Origin: Actinomycetota bacterium
GTDB lineage: Bacteria > Actinomycetota > Actinomycetes > Streptosporangiales > Streptosporangiaceae
Length of the DNA: 23,853 bases
Reading direction: 5' to 3'
Assembly: GCA_003168295.1 (NCBI GenBank)
Contig: PMST01000321.1
Coordinates: 16,949 to 40,801, forward strand
A program made the translations under genes and the position numbers. The notes beneath the pieces are model-generated. The model did no database searches and was not told where the DNA came from. It saw nothing but the letters and a program-made list of their open reading frames with translations. Position 1 is the first letter of the stretch; every line of letters starts with the position of its first letter. Positions 1 through 7,900 of this stretch are shown here, piece after piece.

Positions 1-239
1 CGGTCCACGGCGGGCATCCGGTCCATGGTCCAGCCCTCGGCATACTCCGAGATCAGTTCGTCGATCCGGGCCGAATGCACGGTCACGCCGCGGACGAGGT
101 CCGCGGCGTAGGCGGGTACCGGCGGACTGCCCATCGTGATGCGCTCGGCCAGCAGCTCAAGAACGGGCGAGCCGCGCAGCTCGGCCTCGAAGAGCACGTC
201 GAGGGCCCGCTTGCGCGCCTTGCTACGCGCCGGCGGCAT
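1..239 (-). CDS. nusB: NusB transcription antitermination factor, N-terminal part (cut by window edge)
   Basis: Reading leftward from an ATG at 239 gives about 79 codons that run off the window. The protein begins MPPARSKARKRALDVLFEAE, the characteristic basic N-terminus and first helix of NusB, followed by LLAERI and YAADLVRGV segments typical of the all-helical NusB fold. NusB binds boxA RNA with NusE (S10) in antitermination of rRNA operons (family knowledge). It lies 39 nt downstream of efp on the same strand, the usual actinobacterial order efp-nusB, and is probably cotranscribed. I chose the ATG because the in-frame homology begins right after it; a more upstream ATG near 275 reads into a stop. 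The C-terminal half is outside the window. Confidence 0.9.
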   Translation of the reverse strand, partial: MPPARSKARKRALDVLFEAELRGSPVLELLAERITMGSPPVPAYAADLVRGVTVHSARIDELISEYAEGWTMDRMPAVD

Positions 240-278
240 AAACGAGCCAGCCGGAGGCGAGCGGCGGACACACCATCA

Positions 279-836
279 TCAGGCGCGGCCGAGGTACTGG
301 CCGGTCCTCGTGTCGACCTTGATCTTCTCCCCCGTCGAGATGAACAGCGGCACCTGGACGGTGGCGCCGGTCTGGAGCGTGGCCGGCTTGGTCCCGCCGG
401 TCGAGCGGTCGCCCTGGATGCCGGGGTCGGTCTGGCTGATGGTGAGCTCGACCGCGGCGGGCAGGTCCACGTAAAGCGGCGTGCCGTCGTTGAACGCCAC
501 CGTGACCGTCTGCTCCTCGAGCAGGTAGTTCGAGGCGTCCCCCACCACCTCAGCCGGAATGCGCGGCTGCTCGTAGTCCTGCGTATCCATGAAGACGAAG
601 TCGCCGCCCTCGCGGTACAGGTACTGCATTTCCCGCCGGTCGACGTTAGCCACGTCCACCTTGACGCCGGCGTTGAAGGTCCGGTCAACCACCTTGCCCG
701 ACATGATGTTCTTCAGCTTGGTGCGCACAAAGGCAGGCCCCTTGCCCGGCTTGACGTGCTGGAACTCGACAACAGTCCACAGGTTGCCGTCAAGGTTCAG
801 CGTGATGCCGTTCTTCAGGTCGTTCGTGGTGGCCAC
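279..836 (-). CDS. efp: Translation elongation factor P
   Basis: A 185-aa protein of normal EF-P length. It relieves ribosome stalling at polyproline stretches by binding between the P and E sites (family knowledge). Domain I (about residues 1-65) carries the loop KPGKGPAF with the tip lysine at K32. The second and third OB domains follow, with the C-terminal signature including [13 protein letters not shown] and [18 protein letters not shown]. The loop is of the PGKGP type described in Actinobacteria, which is thought to work without lysine modification; no epmA, epmB or ymfI homologue is seen nearby. The start is GTG at 836, preceded by a GGAG ribosome binding site about 8 nt upstream. It sits 21 nt after the M24 peptidase gene and 39 nt before nusB, so it is probably in one operon with both. 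Confidence 0.96.
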   Translation of the reverse strand: MATTNDLKNGITLNLDGNLWTVVEFQHVKPGKGPAFVRTKLKNIMSGKVVDRTFNAGVKVDVANVDRREMQYLYREGGDFVFMDTQDYEQPRIPAEVVGDASNYLLEEQTVTVAFNDGTPLYVDLPAAVELTISQTDPGIQGDRSTGGTKPATLQTGATVQVPLFISTGEKIKVDTRTGQYLGRA

Positions 837-857
837 GTTTACGTCTCCAGGTAAAAG

Positions 858-1937
858 TTAAAGGACGAGAAGTTCTCTCGTAGTAGTCGTGAGGAGGCCC
901 GTCCCGCCAACCCCCACGACAAGGACGTCCTCGATCCGGACACCGCCCCTGCCGGGCAGGTAAACACCAGGCTCGACGGTGACTGGGACCCGGCTGGCAA
1001 GCTTACCTGTTCTGGAGTACCCGATCATCGGGGCCTCGTGCACCTCGAGCCCGATGCCGTGCCCGAGACCGTGGCCGAAGTGCTCGCCGTGCCCGGCGTC
1101 GCGGATCAGGTCGCGCGCGGCAGCGTCCACGTCTGCGACGTCGGCGCCCGGCCGGGCGGCGTCGAGGCCGGATCGCTGCGCGGCCGCGATCAGCTCGTAG
1201 ATCTCCCGCTGCCACCCGGCGGGCTCGCCAAGCGCGACCGTCCTGGTCATGTCCGCGTGGTACCCGCCGTACCGGGCGCCGAAGTCCATCGTGATCAGGT
1301 CACCGCGCCGCATCGGCCGGTCGGCCGGAACGTGATGCGGGATGGCGCCGTTCGTCCCGCTGGCCACGATGGTCTCGAAAGCCGGCCCTTCCGCGCCAAG
1401 CTCGGTCATCCGCCGGTCCAGCGCCGCGGCCAGCTGACGTTCGGTCAGGCCTGGCCTGATCAGCGCGAACACGTCGGCGATGGCCTGGCAGCTGATCCGG
1501 CACGCGGTCGCGAGCAGTTCGAGCTCGGACGGGTCCTTGACCGTACGGAGCTCTTCAATCTTTCTCCCGAACGGGACCGTCTTCACGCCGTCTGCCTTGG
1601 CGGTGAGCTCAGCGTGGCGCTCGACTGTCATCTCGTGGGCCTCGAAGGCCAGCGTGTGCAGGCCCCGGCTGGTCATCTCCGCGACCAGCCGCGGCTCGAC
1701 GAACCGCTCGACGACCAGCTGAAGATCGGGGCAGTCCCGCCGGGCGGCCAGCTCGTACCTGGAGTCGGTGGCTAGTATCCCGGCGCCGTCGGCCGGCAGC
1801 AGCAGCGCGGCGTTAGAGCTGGCCAGGCCGGTGAGGTAGCGGACGTTCGGCCCGGAGGTGATGAGCGCCGCATCGGCGCCGACGCCGGCGATTTTCTCCT
1901 GAGCGCGGCCGCGGCGGGCCGCGTGGATCTCTGCCAT
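858..1937 (-). CDS. pepP: M24B metallopeptidase, Xaa-Pro aminopeptidase/dipeptidase family
   Basis: A 359-aa cytoplasmic 'pita-bread' peptidase that removes residues next to proline (family knowledge). Residues 1-130 form the creatinase-like N-terminal domain (ITSGPNVRYLTG). Residues 140-359 are the catalytic domain. All five metal ligands can be seen: D218 in MDFGA, D229 in HADMTRT, H293 in GHGLGHGIG, E322 in VEPGVY and E336 in RIEDV. H300 of VHEAP is also conserved. ATG at 1937 is preceded by AGGACCAGG. The gene starts 10 nt after the oxidoreductase stop and ends 21 nt before efp; a pepP/pepQ-efp-nusB order is common in Actinobacteria and Firmicutes. PepP and PepQ cannot be told apart from sequence alone. 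Confidence 0.92.
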   Translation of the reverse strand: MAEIHAARRGRAQEKIAGVGADAALITSGPNVRYLTGLASSNAALLLPADGAGILATDSRYELAARRDCPDLQLVVERFVEPRLVAEMTSRGLHTLAFEAHEMTVERHAELTAKADGVKTVPFGRKIEELRTVKDPSELELLATACRISCQAIADVFALIRPGLTERQLAAALDRRMTELGAEGPAFETIVASGTNGAIPHHVPADRPMRRGDLITMDFGARYGGYHADMTRTVALGEPAGWQREIYELIAAAQRSGLDAARPGADVADVDAAARDLIRDAGHGEHFGHGLGHGIGLEVHEAPMIGYSRTGKLASRVPVTVEPGVYLPGRGGVRIEDVLVVGVGGTGLLTTTTRELLVL

Positions 1938-1947
1938 GGGCCTGGTC

Positions 1948-2982
1948 CTAATCCGCGAGGGTGCGGACCCGGTCGATGAGGGCGACCCGGGCCTCGTGGG
2001 TGGGCGCGAGCGGCGTGACGAGCAGGGTCGTCACGCCGGCGTCGCGGTAGGCGGCCAGGCGCTCCCGTACGTGGGACTCCGGGCCGATCAGCGACGTCCG
2101 CTCCACCAGCCCGGCGGGCACCAGAGCCTCGGCCTCTTCCTTCCGGCCCTCCAGGTACGCGTCCTGGATCGCCTTGGCCTCCGCCTCGTAGCCGAACCGG
2201 CCGGCCAGGTCGTTGTAGAAGTTGCGGCCCCTGGCCCCCATCCCGCCGATGTACAGGGCCAGCTCGGGCCGGCTGTGTTCGCGCAGGTCGGCAACGTCCT
2301 CGCCGATCGCCAGCGGCGCGGCGGCGATCACGTCGAGCGGGCCGAGCGAGGGGTCGCGCTTGGCCTCGCCCTCGGCCACCGCCTCGCCCCATACCTCCGC
2401 GGACTTTTCCGGCAGGTAGAAGATGGGCTGCCAGGCTTCGGCCAGCTCGGCGGCGAGCGCCACGTTCTTGGGGCCGATGGCGGCCAGCGCGATCGGGATC
2501 CGCTCACGGACCGGGTGGTTGATCAGCTTGAGCGGCTTGCCCAGCCCGGTGCCGCCCTCGAGCGGCAGCTGGTAATGCTGGCCGTGGTACACCAGCCGCT
2601 CGCGGCGCCAGACCATCCGGCAGATCTCGATGACCTCGCGGGCCCGGCCGATCGGCGCGTCATACGGGACCCCGTGCCAGCCCTCGATCACCTGCGGGCC
2701 GGATGCACCGAGGCCGAGCGTGAACCGGCCGCCGGACACGTAGTCCAGCCCGGCCGCGGTCATCGCGGTCAGCGCGGGCGTGCGCGAGTACAGCGGGAAG
2801 ATGCCGGACCCGATCTGCAGCCGCTCGGTCTTGGCCGCGATGTAGCCGAGCTGGCTCACCGCGTCGAAGCTGTACGCCTCGGGCACGAACACGATGTCCA
2901 GCCCGGCCCGCTCGTAGTCGGCCAGCTCCACCACGGTCTCGGCGAAACCGCCCGCGTAGCTCAGGTGCATTCCTATCCGCAT
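1948..2982 (-). CDS. LLM-class flavin-dependent oxidoreductase, probably F420-dependent
   Basis: A 344-aa luciferase-like monooxygenase-fold protein. The N-terminus MRIGMHLSYAGGF is followed by the barrel pattern VFVPEAYSFDAVSQLGYIAAKT, IGSGIFPLYSRTPALTAMTAAGLDYVSGGRFTLGLGASGP, and IGRAREVIEICRMVWRRE. The IGSGI, GGRFTLGLG and ASGP(Q) segments are typical of the F420-using branch of actinobacterial LLM enzymes; the substrate cannot be inferred. The open frame extends upstream to 3201, but homology begins at ATG 2982, which has GGAAAGG about 10 nt upstream, so I use that start. It heads the minus-strand run toward pepP-efp-nusB with a 10-nt gap and is divergent from the GT2 gene. F420 versus FMN use is inference. 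Confidence 0.85.
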   Translation of the reverse strand: MRIGMHLSYAGGFAETVVELADYERAGLDIVFVPEAYSFDAVSQLGYIAAKTERLQIGSGIFPLYSRTPALTAMTAAGLDYVSGGRFTLGLGASGPQVIEGWHGVPYDAPIGRAREVIEICRMVWRRERLVYHGQHYQLPLEGGTGLGKPLKLINHPVRERIPIALAAIGPKNVALAAELAEAWQPIFYLPEKSAEVWGEAVAEGEAKRDPSLGPLDVIAAAPLAIGEDVADLREHSRPELALYIGGMGARGRNFYNDLAGRFGYEAEAKAIQDAYLEGRKEEAEALVPAGLVERTSLIGPESHVRERLAAYRDAGVTTLLVTPLAPTHEARVALIDRVRTLAD

Positions 2983-3173
2983 CCGACCATGCCTTTCCGG
3001 TCCGGGCCCGACACTGACCGCTCGGCCACTAAAAAGGAGCGTAGCGGCTATGACGGTCACGTTACCTGCGGGGCCGCGGCATTCAGCTTTCTTGCAGGCG
3101 GGCTTCAACGCGCTCTGATCGGCGCAGGTCATCCTGGTGAGCATGAGCCCAGCCGCGCCCCGGGGAGCCAGGC
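2983..3173. promoter_or_regulatory. Divergent intergenic region between the oxidoreductase and GT2 genes
   Basis: A 191-nt gap between two genes transcribed away from each other, so it should hold promoters for both. No convincing -35/-10 pair was found. The only clear signals are the ribosome binding sites at its ends: GGAAAGG for the leftward gene and GGGGAGCC for the rightward gene. A small A-rich patch lies at about 3031-3040. Confidence 0.4.
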
Positions 3174-4049
3174 ATGACGTATAACGCGGGCGGCCAGGCA
3201 CCGGCGAGCTCGCTGCTGCTGACCAAGGAGGAGCCGCACGTCAGCGCGTCGCGCGAGCGCCTCGTCGAGGTCGCCGTCCCGGTATACAACGAAGAGAAAA
3301 TCCTCGCGCGCAGCGTCCGGCAGCTGCACTCGTATTTGACGGATAATCTTCCCTTTCGTTTCGTCATCACCATCGCCGAGAATGCCAGCACCGACGGCAC
3401 TTTCGCGGTAGCGCAGCAGCTGTGCGCGGAGCTGTCCGGGGTCAGGGCGGTCCATCTGGACCGCAAGGGTCGCGGGCTCGCGCTCCGCCACGTCTGGGGC
3501 AGCAGCGATGCCGACATCGTGGCCTACATGGACGCCGACCTGTCCACCGGCCTGGACGCGTTCCTCCCGCTGATCGCCCCGCTGTTGTCCGGTCACAGCG
3601 ACCTGGCCATCGGTAGCCGCCTGGCGCACGGCGCCATGGTGGTGCGCAGCGGAAAACGCGAGATCATTTCGCGCGCTTATAACCTGCTGCTGCGTGCCGT
3701 GCTTTCCGCCCGGTTCGCCGACGCGCAGTGCGGGTTCAAGGCCGGGCGCACCGAGGTCATCAGGGCGCTGCTTCCCGACGTCGAGGACAATGCCTGGTTC
3801 TTCGACACCGAGCTCCTGATCCTGGCCCAGCGCAGAGGACTGCGCATCTATCAAGTTCCCGTGGCGTGGACCGAAGACCCCGACAGTAAAGTGGACATCG
3901 CCGGCACGGCACTGGCCGACCTGCGGGGCGTGGCACGGCTCCGCTTCGGCCGCCCGAACAGGCACCGGCTTGGCCAGCATGGCCAAGACACAGGCACCCA
4001 GTGCCGTTCGGCGTCAACGGAACTCAATGCCCCGGAGCAGCCCCGATGA
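3174..4049 (+). CDS. Glycosyltransferase family 2, polyprenyl-phosphate sugar synthase type (YkcC/DPM1-like)
   Basis: A 291-aa GT-A fold enzyme. Motifs in order: PVYNEE (36-41), ENASTDGT (69-76), the metal-binding DADLS (120-124), QCGFKA (185-190), FFDTELL (209-215) and VPVAWTED (228-235). This pattern matches enzymes that move a sugar from a nucleotide donor to polyprenyl phosphate (dolichol-phosphate mannose/glucose synthase relatives; family knowledge). No membrane segment is evident, so it probably acts at the inner face of the membrane. ATG 3174 follows GGGGAGCC at good spacing. Its TGA overlaps the next ATG (ATGA at 4046-4049), so it is translationally coupled to the GT39 gene. The arrangement parallels the ykcC-ykcB pair of Bacillus. 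The likely job is to make the lipid-linked sugar used by its partner; sugar identity is unknown. Confidence 0.88.
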   Translation: MTYNAGGQAPASSLLLTKEEPHVSASRERLVEVAVPVYNEEKILARSVRQLHSYLTDNLPFRFVITIAENASTDGTFAVAQQLCAELSGVRAVHLDRKGRGLALRHVWGSSDADIVAYMDADLSTGLDAFLPLIAPLLSGHSDLAIGSRLAHGAMVVRSGKREIISRAYNLLLRAVLSARFADAQCGFKAGRTEVIRALLPDVEDNAWFFDTELLILAQRRGLRIYQVPVAWTEDPDSKVDIAGTALADLRGVARLRFGRPNRHRLGQHGQDTGTQCRSASTELNAPEQPR

Positions 4050-6445
4050 CCACTCAGCTGACCACGACCGGCGCCGCCGCCGAGCCGCAGCGGCCGGCCG
4101 GCGGCCGGTTCAGGCAGCTGGTGCTCGGCCGCCCGTCCGATCCACGCTGGGCGCGCCCCGCGCTGTGGGCCGTGCTGATCCTGGCCGCGATTCTGTACTC
4201 GTGGGACCTGTCCCGCAACGGCGACGCCAACGCGTTCTACGCGGCCGCGGTACTGTCCGGGTCGGAGAGCTGGAAGGCGTTCTTCTACGGTTCGGTGGAC
4301 TCGGCCTCGTTCATCACGGTCGACAAGCCGCCGTTCGCGTTCTGGGTGATGGGGATATCCGCCCGGATCTTCGGATTCAACAGCTGGAGCCTGCTGCTGC
4401 CCCAGGCGGCGGAAGGCGTCGCCGCGGTCGCCGTGGTGTACGCGGCCGTGCGGCGCAGCGTCGCCGGCCTGACCGGGGAGCGCGGGGCGTACGTGGCCGC
4501 GCTGATCGCCGCGCTGGCCCTCACCTTGACCCCGATGGTGGTGGCGATCGACAGGGACGACAATCCTGACACGATGCTGACACTGCTGCTGGCGGTCGGG
4601 GCCTGGGCGCTGCTTGAGTCGCTGCGGGCCGGCCGGGACAGGCAGCACGGCCAGGGCGGGCGCGAGGGCGGGGGTCATCCGCTGCTCTGGCTGATACTGA
4701 GCGCGGTCGCGTTCGGGCTCGCGTTCAACACGAAGATGCTCGAGGGGTTCATCGCGCTGCCCGCGCTGCCGATCGTGTACCTGATCGCGTCCGGCGCCCG
4801 GCTGCGCACCCGGCTAGGGCGGCTGTCCATCGCGGGCGGCGTGCTGGCCGTGATCACGCTGTCCTGGATGACCATCGTCGACCTCATCCCCAAGACGAGC
4901 CGTCCCTACGTCGGCAGCAGCTCCAACGACACCGTCTGGAATCTCGCTGTCGGCTACAACGGCTTCGGCCGGATTAGCGGCGGCGGCGCGGGAGGCTTCG
5001 GGCGGGGCGTGGCCCGGACCGGCGGGGGCACGGGCGGTACGGGGGGCGGGGCCTTCAGCGAGGTCGCGCACCGGGCCGTCGGGGCCGGAGGGGGCGGAGG
5101 GGGCGGAGGGGCCGGCGGTTTCGGCGGCCAGGCGGGAATCGGACGGATGTTCGCCCCGACGCTGGGCGGCCAGATCTCCTGGCTCATCCCGTTCGCCGTC
5201 ATCGCACTGATCGCAACCCTCATCCTGATCGGACGGCGGCCGAGAACCGATCTCGCGCGGGCCAGCGTGCTGCTGTGGGGCGGCTGGTTCGCGCTGGAAT
5301 TCTTCGTGCTCAGCTTTCAGCAGGGCACTCAGCACCCGTACTACACCAGCGCCATGGCGCCTCCGATAGCCGCACTGACCGGTATCGGCGCGGTCGCCCT
5401 CTACCAGGCGTACCGGCGTTCTGGCTGGTGGAGCCTAGTGCTGGCGGCGGCAATCGGCATCACCGGCGGGTGGGCCTTCGTGCTGCTGCGCCGGACCCCG
5501 AACTGGAACTCCTGGCTGCCCTGGACGGTCGCCGGAGCCACGATCGTGGCGGTGCTCGCCCTGGCGTTGGGCTGGTTGCGCAGCCGGCGCTCCGGCCAGA
5601 CGCAGGACGGTGCCGCGCCGGCCGGCAGGCCGCGTCGTTTCCTGACGGCGGGCAGGCCTGGGCGCCTGTTCGCGGTGGCCGGGGTGGCCGGCCTGATCGC
5701 GGTGCTCGCGGGACCGGCCGCTTACTCGGCGACACCGCTCTCGCAGACCATCGCGGGCAGCAACCCGACGGCCGGGCCGACCACAGGCGGCGGCTTCGGC
5801 GGCTTCGGCCCGGGCGGGGCTGGCCTGGCCGGATTCGGCGGCACGGACGCCGCCCGCGGCGGCCTCGGCACGGGCGGATACGCAGCCGGCGGATATGGGG
5901 CCGGGCGGACCGGCACGGGCGGATACGGAGCCGGCGGATACGAGGCCGGGCGGACCGGGGCCGACGGACGAGCCAGTGCCGACGGGCGGACCGAGCGGGT
6001 CGGCGGCGCGGGCGGTCTCGGCGGGACGGCCGACAAGCAGATGATCGCGTACCTGGAGGCTCACCGCGACGGCGCGACCTGGCTGGTGGCGGTGCAGGGC
6101 TCGTCGTCGGCCGCGTCGATCATCCTGGCGACCGGCGGCATACCGGTGATGGCCATGGGCGGGTTCCGGGGCACCGACGCGGCGCCGACCCTGGCCCAGT
6201 TCGAGCAGTACGTCAAGCAGGGCAAGGTGCACTACGTGCTGGCCGGCGGCCGGGGTGGCCTGGGCGCGGGCGGTTTCGGCGGAGGGAGCGCCGGCACGGT
6301 CGCGTCGGTCACGTCGTGGGTGGAGCAGAACTGCACCGCGGTGCCTGCGTCCGCCTATAACGGCGCGGCCAGCGGCGGGCCGGCGACCTCAGGCGGGGCA
6401 GGCACGGCGGCCGGCGCGGCCCAGGCGCTTTATCGCTGCGGTTAG
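4046..6445 (+). CDS. Polytopic GT39/ArnT-like glycosyltransferase with YkcB-type C-terminal domain
   Basis: A 799-aa membrane protein starting at the ATG that overlaps the GT2 stop, with GGAG upstream. After a short cytoplasmic N-terminus and TM1 (about 40-53) comes the external loop NGDANAFYAAAV with an acidic residue at D60, then the conserved DKPPFAFW (93-100) and DRDDNPD (169-175), as in protein O-mannosyltransferase/ArnT relatives. More TM helices lie at about 117-135, 150-167, 176-192, 213-226, 236-249, 262-280, 378-397, 407-421, 440-455, 462-481, 492-510 and 541-559. Residues 661-799 form an outer soluble domain (ADKQMIAYLEAH, WLVAVQGSSSAASIILATGG, FEQYVKQGKVHYVLAGG) like the YkcA/YkcB C-terminal domain. 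Two glycine-rich inserts (about 311-366 and 580-660) are unusually long. It should transfer a sugar from a polyprenyl carrier to an acceptor outside the membrane; the acceptor is unknown. Confidence 0.87.
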   Translation: MTTQLTTTGAAAEPQRPAGGRFRQLVLGRPSDPRWARPALWAVLILAAILYSWDLSRNGDANAFYAAAVLSGSESWKAFFYGSVDSASFITVDKPPFAFWVMGISARIFGFNSWSLLLPQAAEGVAAVAVVYAAVRRSVAGLTGERGAYVAALIAALALTLTPMVVAIDRDDNPDTMLTLLLAVGAWALLESLRAGRDRQHGQGGREGGGHPLLWLILSAVAFGLAFNTKMLEGFIALPALPIVYLIASGARLRTRLGRLSIAGGVLAVITLSWMTIVDLIPKTSRPYVGSSSNDTVWNLAVGYNGFGRISGGGAGGFGRGVARTGGGTGGTGGGAFSEVAHRAVGAGGGGGGGGAGGFGGQAGIGRMFAPTLGGQISWLIPFAVIALIATLILIGRRPRTDLARASVLLWGGWFALEFFVLSFQQGTQHPYYTSAMAPPIAALTGIGAVALYQAYRRSGWWSLVLAAAIGITGGWAFVLLRRTPNWNSWLPWTVAGATIVAVLALALGWLRSRRSGQTQDGAAPAGRPRRFLTAGRPGRLFAVAGVAGLIAVLAGPAAYSATPLSQTIAGSNPTAGPTTGGGFGGFGPGGAGLAGFGGTDAARGGLGTGGYAAGGYGAGRTGTGGYGAGGYEAGRTGADGRASADGRTERVGGAGGLGGTADKQMIAYLEAHRDGATWLVAVQGSSSAASIILATGGIPVMAMGGFRGTDAAPTLAQFEQYVKQGKVHYVLAGGRGGLGAGGFGGGSAGTVASVTSWVEQNCTAVPASAYNGAASGGPATSGGAGTAAGAAQALYRCG
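5867..5956 (+). repeat. Two tandem 45-bp coding repeats in the GT39 glycine-rich insert
   Basis: The two copies encode GTGGYAAGGYGAGRT (residues 608-622) and GTGGYGAGGYEAGRT (623-637). They differ at only a few bases. They sit in the Gly/Tyr-rich linker before the C-terminal soluble domain and look like recent slippage duplication. Confidence 0.8.
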
Positions 6446-6551
6446 GCTTCCTGTTTCACATCCCCTCCTTTCATATCACCGCATTGCGAACAATTCGCGC
6501 CTGCACGGTGAAAGCATTATTATTCGCCTTGCGCCGCAGCGCTTACGTTCC

Positions 6552-6573
6552 GAACGGTCGCATGATACCGTTC
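6552..6573. promoter_or_regulatory. Perfect 7-bp dyad, possible operator
   Basis: GAACGGT and ACCGTTC flank an 8-nt spacer in the leader of the first beta-helix gene. A TTGACG at 6584-6589 lies 10 nt downstream and could be a -35 element, though no good -10 follows. The region is AT-richer than its surroundings and is absent from the leader of the second copy. The operator role is inference. Confidence 0.35.
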
Positions 6574-6699
6574 TGGCGAGTTCTTGACGCGCCGGACTAC
6601 GTCATCCAGAAGCCATTGGTGCATCATTTCAAGCGGCCTGCCGACTTCGTTAATGGCCTGGATCGTGCCTCGCAAAGCCGGTTATGTAGGAATTCGTCG

Positions 6700-6735
6700 C
6701 ATACGGGGGCATGACTACATACGGGGGTATGACCA
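6700..6735 (+). promoter_or_regulatory. Tandem 18-bp repeat holding the ribosome binding site, second unit a small hairpin
   Basis: Two 18-bp units (6700-6717 and 6718-6735) start with CATACGGGGG and differ at two positions. The second unit contains CATAC-GGGG-GTATG, an inverted repeat whose loop is the G-run that would serve as Shine-Dalgarno for ATG 6737. The other beta-helix gene has one such unit (7901-7914). Confidence 0.55.
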
Positions 6736-6736
6736 C

Positions 6737-7717
6737 ATGCATCACAAACTCATGCGAGCTTCGGCCAGGACGGCGGTGATCGGCGCCGTGATAGTCCTCG
6801 GCAGCACGGCGGCAGCCCAGGGGGCGATGGCCAAGCCGGCGCCCAGCGGCATCGTGTCCGTGGCGTGCAACACACCGGCGCTGGTATCGGCCTTTGCCGG
6901 CGCCAGCAACGGTGAGAAGCTGCAGCTGGCGTTCGGCTGCACCTACCGGCTGACCGAGCCGCTGCCCAACCTCGACACCAACACCACCATCGTGGGCATG
7001 GGCGCCACCCTGGAGCGCAGCAAGGCTGACGGTACCCGGGACTTCACGATCCTCACGGTAGCCGGAGGAGACGTCAACCTCGTCGAGGTGAACTTCCGCA
7101 ATGGCGGAGGCGGCGGCGACGACGACGGTGTCGTCGCCGACGACGACGTCAATGATTATGGCGGCGCAATCTACAACGCCGGCGGGAATATCACCGTGCT
7201 CGGCGGTACCTTCACGGACAACGGCGACGTTGAGTACGGCGGCGCGATCTTCAACGCTGACGGGACGCTGACGATGACCAGCGCCTACTTCATAGGCAAT
7301 AACGCCTATTATGGCGGCGCGATCTACAACGAGGACACCATGACACTGCGCAGCACCCACTTCCTCGGTAGCGAGGCAGAATACGGCGGCGCGATTTACA
7401 ATGATGACGACGCCACGGTCATCGGCACTAGCTTCACCGAAGACGAAGCCTACTATGGCGGGGCCCTCGACAATGAGCACCAAGCGGCACTGAGTTACGT
7501 CACCATTAAGAACAACTACGGCGGCTACGGTGCAGGAATCTACAACGACGACTCGCTGGCCGTGGATCATAGCAATATCGTCCACAACTACGCCGAGTAC
7601 GAGGGCGGCGGTATCTATTACGACGACGGAACCGTGACGCTGAGCCTGACCAAGGTTTCCGGCAACGGACCCGACAACTGCTACCCGAACGGCTCAATCA
7701 CGGGCTGTTCCGGCTGA
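6737..7717 (+). CDS. Secreted right-handed beta-helix protein with GGAI/FxxN repeats (copy 1)
   Basis: A 326-aa protein. Residues 1-32 are a signal peptide: a basic start (MHHKLMRASAR), a hydrophobic core (AVIGAVIVLGSTAAA) and a likely cleavage site after AMA-32. The mature protein has a cap region (33-120) with C44 and C68. Seven coils of 24-26 residues follow, each with a GGAIYN-like turn: 142, 168, 193, 217, 241, 265 and 290. Between them are F/IxxN-like strands such as FTDN and IVHN. The end carries C315 and C324. GGAI plus FxxN is the hallmark of chlamydial polymorphic membrane proteins, but there is no autotransporter domain or cell-wall anchor. An acidic stretch around 128-140 (DDDGVVADDDV) is missing from copy 2, and the protein is strongly acidic overall. 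A secreted or surface role is likely; the ligand is unknown. Confidence 0.85.
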   Translation: MHHKLMRASARTAVIGAVIVLGSTAAAQGAMAKPAPSGIVSVACNTPALVSAFAGASNGEKLQLAFGCTYRLTEPLPNLDTNTTIVGMGATLERSKADGTRDFTILTVAGGDVNLVEVNFRNGGGGGDDDGVVADDDVNDYGGAIYNAGGNITVLGGTFTDNGDVEYGGAIFNADGTLTMTSAYFIGNNAYYGGAIYNEDTMTLRSTHFLGSEAEYGGAIYNDDDATVIGTSFTEDEAYYGGALDNEHQAALSYVTIKNNYGGYGAGIYNDDSLAVDHSNIVHNYAEYEGGGIYYDDGTVTLSLTKVSGNGPDNCYPNGSITGCSG

Positions 7718-7741
7718 CCGCCCCGCGGTTCAGGCCGCAGC

Positions 7742-7785
7742 ATCCGGCAGGTGATCCGGCCGTCGGCCAGGTCACGCTGCCGGAT
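7742..7785 (+). terminator. Stem-loop after the first beta-helix gene
   Basis: ATCCGGCAGGTGA pairs with TCACGCTGCCGGAT, a 13-bp stem with one bulged G. The loop itself can form GGCCG-T-CGGCC. It begins 25 nt after the stop codon. No T-run follows, which is common for actinobacterial hairpin terminators; an mRNA-stabilising role is also possible. The hairpin is conserved after copy 2. Confidence 0.6.
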
Positions 7786-7802
7786 CGCGGCCAGCGGCCG
7801 AC

Positions 7803-7823
7803 GCGCTGTATCGCTGCGGTTAG
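7803..7823 (+). pseudogene. Duplicated remnant of the GT39 3' end
   Basis: The 21 bases match the last seven codons of the GT39 gene (6425-6445, encoding ALYRCG-stop) with one change, T to G. There is no coding context before them. This is the left-end scar of the segmental duplication, not an independent gene. Confidence 0.75.
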
Positions 7824-7900
7824 GCCCTTTCCTTCATATACCCAGCATCGCGAACAATTCGTGCCTGCGCGGTGATAAGAGGTTACGTAAAAGTCTGGCG

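Larger units (their letters stand above)
6425..7797 (+). repeat. Copy 1 of a segmental tandem duplication (GT39 tail, leader, beta-helix gene, hairpin)
   Basis: This segment is repeated at 7803-8948. Shared landmarks in order: the GT39 tail ending GCTGCGGTTAG; a CATAT and CGAACAATTCG leader; the CATACGGGGG-TATG ribosome binding region; the beta-helix gene; and a stem-loop ending CTGCCGGATCGCGGCCAGCGG. Copy 1 holds about 165 nt (roughly 6514-6679) that copy 2 lacks. Its left edge lies inside the intact GT39 gene, so copy 1 probably occupies the original position. Confidence 0.85.

Noticed and set aside
1936..3177. A long plus-strand open frame (413 codons) opposite the oxidoreductase gene
   Set aside because: Its codons mirror the conserved luciferase-like protein on the other strand, the product is low-complexity with no family motif, and GC-rich DNA commonly keeps antisense frames open.
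2983..3201. A 73-residue upstream extension of the LLM oxidoreductase
   Set aside because: The family N-terminus begins at MRIGMHLSY with a good ribosome binding site, and the extension would run across the divergent GT2 start.
4675..6232. Several minus-strand Pro-rich frames opposite the GT39 gene
   Set aside because: They are antisense readings of glycine-rich codons, giving Pro/Ala repeats, with no start signals.
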